A stretch of DNA of 64,000 nt from Brachypterus glaber (taxonomy: Eukaryota > Arthropoda > Insecta > Coleoptera > Kateretidae): NCBI GenBank assembly GCA_958510825.1, contig OY294049.1, forward strand, positions 35,616,774 to 35,680,773, in the 5' to 3' direction. The notes under the pieces are model-generated. The model was not told the origin of the DNA, did no database searches, and saw only the letters and a program-made list of their open reading frames with translations. Made by a program: the position numbers and the translations under genes. This document shows, in pieces, positions 22,490 through 30,293 of this stretch. Each line of letters starts with the position of its first letter. The stretch's first letter is position 1.

Positions 22490-22976
22490 CTCTATACATA
22501 TAACAATTTTAACGAAAATATTGAAAATATTCACCCCCTCGCCCCCGTGGGGGTGTAGTTAGAAATTTTTTTATTATGATATACAATTTTAGCAACCTCA
22601 AAAACCCCTATATAGCAATTTTCAAATTTTTGTGACAAATTATTATATTTACCCCATTTGCCCCCTTGCCCCATCCCAATGTTTACAAAAAACAATCCCG
22701 AGCGAGAACTTTTGGTAACATACCTATATGCCAACTTTCAAGTCTCTAGCTTAAAGCGTTGTTAAGTTATCGTGGATACAAAATTTCCCGGACAGAACGA
22801 CCAATCGATCGACAATTTTTTTTTTGCTTGAAATGGATTAATATTGACATAAATCATCATAAAACACAAAAATACGCAAAAAAAATTGAATTTTTTTGCA
22901 CGAATACAAGGTTTCCCGAAATTTTGGAAATTTTCAAAATGGAGAAGCAAATTAACAATTTTGGAAACTTCTAGCT
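22490..22976 (+). mobile_element. Dispersed repeat family G, copy 1
   Basis: Shares, in inverse orientation, AGAACTTTTGGTAACATACC, TTATCGTGGATACAA, CCCGGACAGAACGACC, GACATAAATCATCATAAAAC-like and TGCACGAATACAAG with 55180-55640. Small frames inside are not coding. C-rich blocks with polypyrimidine runs flank AT-rich text. Confidence 0.6.
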
Positions 22977-23183
22977 GAAGACTACAAAGATTATAATAAC
23001 TCGGTTAATGTAATTACTAGAAAGTTCAAAGAGGGACAGCTTTGTTTAATCAAAATCCAACTACGGGAAAATAGGATAAGGGATCGCTTATTTTATTAAA
23101 ACCAACTATAATTTAGTTATGAAGAATTTTAATATTCCACGAAATACTTTGAAGATCATGATGTTATTGGGTATGGAGCCATA

Positions 23184-24029
23184 CACTGAGATAAATTTTT
23201 ACATCCACGTGCATGGGTAATTTACTTGCAGCTGCTGCTGATGTGAATCTACACTCGAAGCGTTAATATAAATGCGGTGTGTATTATATTTTTACATCCA
23301 GTGTGTAAAGTTTATACCAACGCGTAAATATACTTTTTACCTAAAATCCTTCAATTTATTAAAAAAAATAGAATAACCATTTTGTTATTTTTCTATTTAT
23401 GAATAGCGTTTTATGGAAAAACTACGCAACAGAAAAATAAAACGTATATTCGTAATCAGCACTACAAAAAGTACCAATATAAAATAGAAACAGAAAACAT
23501 ACACAAGTCTTAACCACTCAAAATTTGCAAGCCAGTGTTACCGACTAATTAAGTAAAATATTATAAAATGTATGTTTTAAGGATATTGTATTAATGACAC
23601 TTTTTAAATATTTACTTTTAATCAACACTTACCAATTATTTCTTTGAAAAATCTAGCACACACAAAATTATACGTACGCTTTTACAAACGTAAAAAATTA
23701 TAATGGTCGACAGCCGACTCGATGAAGCAGGAATTCTGGCTTCTCGAGTTACGTGACTACCTTAAGGCCCGCGATTGGCTGGCTTGTACATCAGAAGTGT
23801 GTTTTTTACACTTCGGGTGTATTGTTGCTAAAGGTATGTTTATAAAAATCTTGAGCTCCGAGTGTATTGTTGCAGAAGGTATGGATGTAAAAATACACAC
23901 TCTAGGTCAAAATCACCTCACCTGTGTATTGTCAAATCAATGGTTATGTACATTTATATAAAGGTGTAAAATTTACACATTTATAGAGTGTATTTTTTTA
24001 CACCTTTTCAATGTATTTTTTTTTCAGTG
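23184..24029. mobile_element. 846-bp TA-flanked element with subterminal GTGTA motifs
   Basis: Left end CACTGAGATAAATTTTTACA; right end, read inward, CACTGAAAAAAAAATACATT. TA flanks both (23182-23183 and 24030-24031). Multiple GTGTATT / GTGTAAA strings and their complements crowd both subterminal regions (for example 23277-23335 and 23800-24010). No transposase frame. The TA immediately at the right is also the flank of another CACTGTAAAAA end that starts at 24032. Confidence 0.65.
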
Positions 24030-24506
24030 TACACTGTAAAAAAAATATTACATGTAATAAGATTAGTATGCTTCGTAAGCTTCTGCTTCTTTTTATATAA
24101 ATTCTATGCTAGGTTATCAAATCAAGTTGACTTCATAACATGCAATGAAAAAAAATGTACTCTGCTAATTAGGTTAGATCTTCCTACAGGTAACTCGATA
24201 TGCTGAAAGTTTAAAACTTTTTACTATAAGGCACTATAAAATTCACGAATACAAAAAGTAAATTTTTCTACTACCTAATTAAGTGCTAGCTTACATATTA
24301 TCTACCGTTCTCAAGGCTTGTTTACCTTGGCAACAATAAAATGAGTAAACTAATTTATTGTTGACCACGGTCAATAATGAAAAAGATTTAAGACAACTAC
24401 TAACTTTTTTTAACTTATATGCAAAATTGACATGTCAAAATAATTTTGAAACTATATTTTTAACGAATATTTGGAGTTACTAGCTTTAGGTAGTAGAAAA
24501 AACATT
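24030..24506. other. Stretch starting with a second element terminus
   Basis: CACTGTAAAAAAAATATTAC at 24032 resembles the left end of the element at 25880-26769, but no right end was found. The rest is AT-rich without a gene. Confidence 0.35.
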
Positions 24507-24632
24507 ATATGCACCACGTACGAGAACTGTCTTAAGTGTTCTCGACTGATTTTTTGCCTCGACTCTGTCCCAGCAAAAAAAACTTCAGTCTCGAACACTA
24601 AAGACTTAGTTCGCATACTAGGTGTATAATAT
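24507..24632. mobile_element. Palindromic MITE
   Basis: ATTATATGCACCACGTACGA, then AGTGTTCTCGACTGATTTTT in the left arm, is mirrored by AGTCTCGAACACTAAAGACT and CATACTAGGTGTATAATATA in the right arm. Arms are about 50 bp with mismatches. Confidence 0.55.
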
Positions 24633-25165
24633 ACTATTAATAGTAATGATAAAAGAGTTAAAATACATAACTATTTTCTAGTGAAAAAGACCAATTTAAA
24701 TCTTTATAATATTTTTGTGTAATTATAGTTTATATTTTGAGGTTAAGATAAAGCTTTTTCCGTAACAAGTAAAGCTTTTTTAGTATAAAACCAGCGGTTG
24801 TTTTTCTTAGCGTTTTTCCTACTTCCTTATGCTTTCAGTTTTAATTACGATCTTAATGTCTCTGAGAGCATTACGGTAAGGTAATTAACTCAAAGATACT
24901 TAAAAATGAAACATCTCGACCTTTATGAGACTTTTTCCCACACTTTGGCTTTGATACAAATTAAGCCAACCTTTAAAAAGCATGTTAGAAGTAAAGCGAA
25001 ATTCTGGACCTAAAACTAATACAAACTATTGCAATTCTTGACAAAAGTTTCAAATGACTTGATACCTATATATAAATTAATAAATGTATATATATACAGT
25101 AGAAAGAAAATATGGACGGAAAAATGTTGAGCTCCACTGAGTTTCAAAAATTAAACTTCGTTTTT
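24633..25165. other. AT-rich non-coding stretch
   Basis: Nothing recognisable beyond simple AT-rich text. Confidence 0.4.
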
Positions 25166-25318
25166 CCTATACCCATTCACAAGCTCCCATAAGAACATAA
25201 TACATAACAATGCGATGCAGTGATTGGCTTGATGTGCCGCCATGTATCTTGTATGCCAATCACTACATCGCATTCTTATGTTTTATGTTCTTATGCAAGC
25301 TTCTGGATAGGCCTTAAG
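25166..25318. mobile_element. Palindromic MITE, family K, copy 3
   Basis: The best preserved copy as a palindrome. CACAAGCTCCCATAAGAACA and GCGATGCAGTGATTGGC on the left face GCCAATCACTACATCGC and TTCTTATGCAAGCTTCTGG on the right. The right end is GATAGGCCTTAAG as in copies 1 and 2. Confidence 0.75.
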
Positions 25319-25877
25319 TATGCAGTTTTCTGTTAAAAGCGGAGTTTCTATCTACGCCTCGTATCTAAAAATTTAAATGGCAGTTTAGATGAAAATTCTA
25401 GATATCGCTGGTCGAATGAATGTCTAGCCATTTTAATAAGATGGAAACATGTAATTCTTAATACAAACAACTCGAATTATTACCCATAATTAGCTTTTCC
25501 TAGTATTTTTCGTAAGAACGTCTGGGTTCACGAACTTTTTGAAAAAGATTACGAAGCCTTGGAAGTGCGAGCATAGATCTACACCCGCCAAACATTAAAA
25601 GTATAAAAATCATTCACAATAGCTCGTAAAGTGTTGAACATGACCGATTATAATTAGAGAATATAAAAGAACTTCTGATCGGGTCTTCGCAGAAACAATG
25701 ACTTTTCCAACGATTTACATTCGTAGGATTATAACGGCTGGGCAGACAATGGCGATGGAATCTAATAAAATTCTTTCTTTGCTAATTTCTTTTGTTAAAT
25801 ACAAATTTTATCTCATGCTGAAAATATTCAACGATTATAATCCCTTTTATAAAACATTAAATTTAAACAATTAATAG
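25319..25877. other. Non-coding stretch
   Basis: No gene or repeat recognised. Confidence 0.35.
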
Positions 25878-25904
25878 TACACGGTAAAAATAAATTACAT
25901 TAAA

Positions 25905-26120
25905 TTACATAGTCCGTAAATGGTAATATGTTGCCATAGACCTGAATGGTAAAAATTACATAGTCCGTAATGGTAATATTTTGCATAGACCGGAACAGTA
26001 AAAATTACATAGTCCATAATGGTAATATTTTGTATAGACCGGAACGGTAAAAATTACATAGTCCAGAATGGTAATATTTTGCATAGACCGAAACGCTAAA
26101 AATTACATAGTCCAGAATGG
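25905..26120. repeat. Tandem array, 49-bp period
   Basis: TTACATAGTCC recurs at 25905, 25956, 26005, 26054 and 26103. Between these, units share AATGGTAATATTTTGCATAG and ACCGGAAC with small changes. Confidence 0.85.
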
Positions 26121-26590
26121 TTTGGACTTTTTGACATAGAGACTTGAAATTAAAAAAAAAATATTTACTACTTAGAAAATGTTTGTTCCAAATTCTCTGT
26201 GTCAAAGCTTTTTTAAAATATTGTAGCGTAAAGTTCATTTGGTTTAATAAACCAAACGATTTGCACCCTTAATAGGAGTATAAACTGCTTACATCTTTCT
26301 TTAAAGATCTATTGGTTGATAAAGATCGTAATTTATAATGAATGTAAATTTTAGGCCACAAATAAAGCATTTAAATATCCTACATAAATAATATTTACCT
26401 TTTTTTACACTTTTAACACTTTAACCTAGCAGCATGCGTCGCTATCTCTCTAAAAATAATAATATTAAACGGTCCGTCTTATGATGCGACGCCTTCTTGG
26501 TTATTGTCCAAAGCGCACGCGCGTCTTAAAATAACATAGCCCGACATTGTAAAATCATGTAAAAATATGTAAATCAATGTGTATATATTT

Positions 26591-26670
26591 TTTTTACATT
26601 ATTTTACATTCTTTTACATTCTTTTACATTCTTTTACATTATTTTACATTATTTTACATTATTTTGCATA
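26591..26670. repeat. TTTTACATT(A/C) decamer array
   Basis: Eight consecutive 10-bp units of TTTTACATTA or TTTTACATTC, the last degenerating to TTTTGCATAA. Isolated further copies lie toward the right terminus. Confidence 0.85.
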
Positions 26671-26883
26671 AATTCATGAATTATGCATAGTCCAGAATAG
26701 TAAATTTACTATTCCGTACTATGTAAATTCATGTATTTTTACATTATTTTACATGCAGTTTTTACAGTGTAGGTTTATTAAAGAACAAGTTTGATAAGAA
26801 TAGTCGGAGAGCTTGTGAACTTTTTCATAAATGTATTTTAATATATTCTCATATTATTGGCAAATTTAAAATAGCTTATTTAT

Positions 26884-27146
26884 GGGAGGCATGGGTAGTG
26901 CGCTAGCGCGTCTACATGACAAGCCGGCTAGCGTGAGTTCGATTCTCAATGGCGCCGATTTGCCTTTTTCAGTTAATTAATAATTGAAATTTGGCGAAGG
27001 CGATAAGTGAAGCGGACACACCCTTTAAAGTGGTTTAAAAGTCAGTTAAAGCCGGTGGTTCCCTCTACTACTAGCCAACACAAGTCCTGGGCTTAGGGGA
27101 TGCTTAATTAGGTGGAATAATACGAGATTAAATAAACAAACAAACA
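26884..27146 (+). mobile_element. tRNA-derived SINE, family A, copy 2
   Basis: A-box-like GGGTAGTGCGCTAGCG at about 26893 and B-box GAGTTCGATTC at 26935-26945, with spacing usual for an internal Pol III promoter. The body is shared with copy 1 at 9888. It ends AAATAAACAAACAAACATG, an (AAAC)-type tail. No target duplication recognised. The promoter boxes are better preserved than in copy 1. Confidence 0.8.
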
Positions 27147-28302
27147 TGAACTTTAATATAAATAAAACCCAATCAATAGAAACGAAGTTTTTGAAAATCT
27201 GACTATTACCTTAAGAATAAATACCAAAAAGTTACATGTATATCTCCCACAGTGTCAGCCTTTACATAAATTAAGTGAACCCCCTGCTTCAGGGGCAGTC
27301 GAGGGGCTTTTTAAAATAATTTAAAGCTTTTTGGTGGGGTGAGCACCATTTTTTTTTAGTAATCAAAATTTTCTGCCAGGAGTAAAGCTTTTTTCGCATA
27401 CAACCTTTTTTTCAAATGAGGGATTCCGGTCCTGATCTCCCAACTGCAAAACTAGTTGTAATTATATATTTTGCATATGAAAATATCATGAGAGATTTGT
27501 CAACCATCAGATATTGTTTTGAAAAAATATATCAAGAAAATCTAAAATATATAATTATAAAATATTTGTCGATGTACCAAACCATGTTTCAACACAATCT
27601 AGCAAAAATCTAACAGAAAATATGCAGATAATTAGCAAACACGTGGAAAATGTGGAAGTTTCACAAAGTTTTAGAATTTTTATAGAACCACATGTAAGTA
27701 AATGATAATAAAACCTTTTATGTAATATTTATCTTGCCTGTTCTTTAATTAATAGAGTATAATAAACTTAAAACCGCTAATTAAGTTAATATTTACGTAA
27801 GTAAAAAATGACCTTTATATATGTCAAAAAATCTGTCATAAAATTAGATTTTTAAAAGCGTTTTTCTCCGAAACTGGTCATTTAATTTGGCTGCAATTTT
27901 CCTAATTTAATGTTTACCCCCGAAATTACAAAATATCAAAATTTGAGGCAGTTTGACTGAGGCCCAGGAACCCCCCTATACATGTATGTGTGCCAGGTTC
28001 TTTTTGGTAAATTGCTAAAACGTTTTTTCTCCATGAACGTATTCAAAATACTTTCTATGTTTTCAGAAATGTCCAAATGATACTTAAAGTTTCAAAGGCT
28101 GGGAACATTTGTACCGCACGAAAAATAATTGTGAGATAAATAAGCTACCGCAATTGAAAATTATAGTGTAGTAATTAATTATAGTGTCATATGTTTGCCA
28201 AGTGTTTATTTATTACCTTGTCTATACTCATACGAATTAAGACGTTGAAGTCAAGTAACGAGCTTTGTAAAATCTTAAAATACTACATCAGTACCCTTAA
28301 TT
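27147..28302. other. AT-rich non-coding stretch
   Basis: Short open frames at 27416-27613 and around 28191 have no recognisable features. A CCCCCTGCTTCAGGGGCAG hairpin lies near 27280. Confidence 0.4.
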
Positions 28303-29546
28303 ACACAGGCCCACAAAAAAAAATTTTCGTGAGTCTTGGATTCCAATATGATATTCCTATGTATTTTTTCCCGCTGAAACCGAATCCGCAACCCGTTTAA
28401 CCCCTACACGTCAGGATTTTGACATAACCTCAAAAAACACTCGAAAAACTACTGAAACCGCTAAAATTATCTACTCCATACCACTTTCACCCTCTTCCTC
28501 CAAATTCGTGATTTCGTAACCCCATAATCCCCTAACCTCGGAATACCATTACTTCATAACCTCAAAACCTCGTAACCTCATTAAGTAGAAAAATCTGATT
28601 AGGGAAAACAGAACAATTACGTGAAATTTTCTTGTAGAACATAGTAACATAGTAACTGTAGAACATAGAACATAGAACGTAGAACATAGAACATAGTAAC
28701 TGTATAACCCTAAAATCCTATCACACCATAACCTCCTAACCCCTTCGCTCCGTAAACCCAAGAGTTTTGTGAGTGAAGTCATGAATCAAGGTCTCATTCA
28801 TTATTTTTTTAAAACCTCTCAGACGTCTGATACCTCAGTAAGCTTGTTATCCAATATCTTTTTTGCAATATTTATGAAATTGAATTTTTTCGTGGTATTT
28901 ACGCAATTGTTTAACGAAAGACCATTACTACCACTACTACTACTTTTCAAAACTGAAATTCTGCTACCTCCGAGAATATTGGAGACTAATATGAAAAAAT
29001 CAACAATAAAAAACTTACTCCACATTTCTGAGGTTTGGGGTTATAATTTCAGTAACCGGACTTCTCCACAGAATAGCATAACGGGATTAAGGGGATATAG
29101 TATATGGGGTTACGAAGTAAAGTTATTTTGAGGTTATTTATAATATTTCTTTTTTGAGGTTATGGTGATAGGGGATTTTGGGGTTATAGAGTTACTTACC
29201 TATGACTATGTTCCACAAAAAAAAACTGAAGAATTTGTTCTGTTTTCCCAAACTATATTTTTCTATTTAATCAGGTTAGGGGGTTTTGAGGTTATGCGGC
29301 TATGGTATAATGAGGTTAGGGGATTATGGGGTTATAGGGTTATAGAATTAGCAATTTGGGACAGTAGTATGGCATAGATGATTTTAGCGGTTTCAATAGT
29401 TTTTCGGGTGTTTTTTGAGGTTATGTCAAAATCCTGACGTGTAGGGGTTAAACGGGTTGCGGATTCAGTTTCAGCGGGAAAAAATACATAGGAATATCAT
29501 ATTGGAATCCAGGACTCACGAAAAATTTTTTTTTGTGGGCCTGTGT
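28303..29546. mobile_element. 1.24-kb long-TIR (foldback) element with TAACCCC-rich arms
   Basis: Left end ACACAGGCCCACAAAAAAA and its complement at the right begin inverted repeats that extend for roughly 400-450 bp each with declining identity. The outer 180 bp (CGTGAGTC.TGGATTCCAATA, AACCCCTACACGTCAGGATT, CAAAAAACACTCGAAAAACT) are close to identical. Inner arms are filled with degenerate TAACCCCATAATCCCCTAAC strings on the left and GGGGTTATAGGGTTATAG on the right. A (GAACATA)n-like minisatellite is at 28638-28700. Several frames of 60-120 codons are by-products of the repeats. Target duplication unclear. Confidence 0.75.
28638..28700. repeat. GTAGAACATA minisatellite
   Basis: About eight degenerate units of (T/A)AGAACATA and TAGTAACATA within the left arm of the foldback element. 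Confidence 0.7.
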
Positions 29547-29701
29547 TATTATTTTTATGTTTGAGTTTTAATGACTGCAGGCGATCTGAAACATCTGGCT
29601 AATTTTTGAGGAATAAACAAAAAAAAACAGTTTTATGAACTAATTATTCTTCTAACATAAAAATAAATTTTGGTTTAACAATAAATAACTAGCCATGGGC
29701 C

Positions 29702-29705
29702 CTAT
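29702..29705. repeat. Target site duplication of LTR element, left (CTAT)
   Basis: CTAT directly before the 5' LTR; repeated at 36139-36142 directly after the 3' LTR. Four bases is within the 4-6 bp usual for Ty3/gypsy integrases. Confidence 0.85.
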
Positions 29706-29935
29706 TGAGACATAAAGTCTATTTTTTCAGTTAATGCTCGTTTCGCATTCACCAGCATATGGTTACTGCGACCCGGCGTTTGGATTATCGATAAGAAAGT
29801 CACACCACGGCGTGCTTACTTTATTTGCAAACAGTCGATATGCGAATTTTTTGCGCGGTTTTTTTTCTAAATTTTAATCCGTGTTGAAATCGTCCATTTG
29901 CTTTTATACGGCGTATCGAGTACTTCGTTTAAGAT

Positions 29936-29942
29936 ATAAAAT
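29936..29942 (+). promoter_or_regulatory. Candidate TATA box in the 5' LTR
   Basis: TATAAAA, followed about 230 bp downstream by AATAAA. Transcription would start around 29965 if this box is used. Motif match only. Confidence 0.4.
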
Positions 29943-29998
29943 ATCCTTTGGACGTGAACAATTATAATTTGTTATAAATTTGTGTGTCTGGTATTTAG

Positions 29999-30004
29999 GT
30001 GAGT
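29999..30004 (+). promoter_or_regulatory. Candidate splice donor in the LTR
   Basis: TTTAG|GTGAGT matches the insect 5' splice consensus well. A pyrimidine-rich TTTAGTTTTAG ending at 30155 could serve as acceptor, giving a 157-base leader intron within the LTR. The same sites exist in the 3' LTR. Unproven. Confidence 0.25.
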
Positions 30005-30251
30005 AATTAAAACCATCATATATTATTTTTAATAATTTATTTCACTTTTTAAATATTATTTTGCCGAGATTGCACAATTTATTCTTGTTAAAAAAAGAAT
30101 GCCTTAGAAATATTTTAGGAAATATTTCTAATATACCGGTTGTATTTAGTTTTAGACGAAGTTACCAATAAAAGCCATCACCCCGAATATTTCGTTGTTT
30201 TTACAAATCCCAGCACCAACCACGCCCCCTGCTCTCCGCTATTTTGCCACA

Positions 30252-30274
30252 TCTGTGACGCCACAACGTGGAGC
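30252..30274 (+). other. Expected primer binding site region (poor match)
   Basis: The bases straight after the LTR read TCTGTGACGCCACAACGTGG. No clean TGG-initial match to a tRNA 3' end is visible. GTGAC...CC...ACGTG partly resembles the complement of insect tRNA-Trp (GTGACCCCGACGTG), with mismatches and two extra bases. Confidence 0.3.
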
Positions 30275-30293
30275 TGAAGAAAAAAACAACGAA

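Larger units (their letters stand above)
25880..26769. mobile_element. 890-bp TA-flanked element with two subterminal arrays
   Basis: Left end CACGGTAAAAATAAATTACA; right end, read inward, CACTGTAAAAACTGCATGTA. TA is duplicated at 25878-25879 and 26770-26771. The left half holds a 49-bp tandem array and the right half an array of TTTTACATT units. No transposase frame. A TAGTCCAGAAT string of the left array reappears near 26688, next to the right array. Confidence 0.7.
29706..30251 (+). repeat. 5' long terminal repeat (546 bp)
   Basis: Starts TGAGACATAAAG and ends TTTTGCCACA, i.e. the TG...CA rule. It matches 35593-36138 base for base as far as I can read. It contains a TATAAAA string (29936-29942) and AATAAA (30167-30172), fitting promoter and polyadenylation roles with the R region between them. 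Confidence 0.95.

Noticed and set aside
19880..24330. A 4.4-kb element bounded by AAACAAGCCTTGA at 19883 and its complement near 24315
   Set aside because: Only about 13 bases match and several complete elements lie between; probably coincidence or unrelated termini.
25905..26120. Regular 49-bp repeats that could be mistaken for a CRISPR array
   Set aside because: The whole unit repeats without unique spacers, and the sequence is eukaryotic.
28549..29377. Open frames of 68-120 codons within the foldback element
   Set aside because: They fall in the inverted-repeat arms or the AT-rich centre, have no motif, and overlap on both strands.
28440..29380. Telomeric repeat tract
   Set aside because: The GGGGTTA/TAACCCC strings are degenerate, lie in inverted arms of an element, and are not the regular insect TTAGG repeat.
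30195..30293. Gag starting inside the LTR at a TTG
   Set aside because: TTG is not a standard eukaryotic start; the first ATG in frame is at 30294. A longer product cannot be excluded but is not supported.
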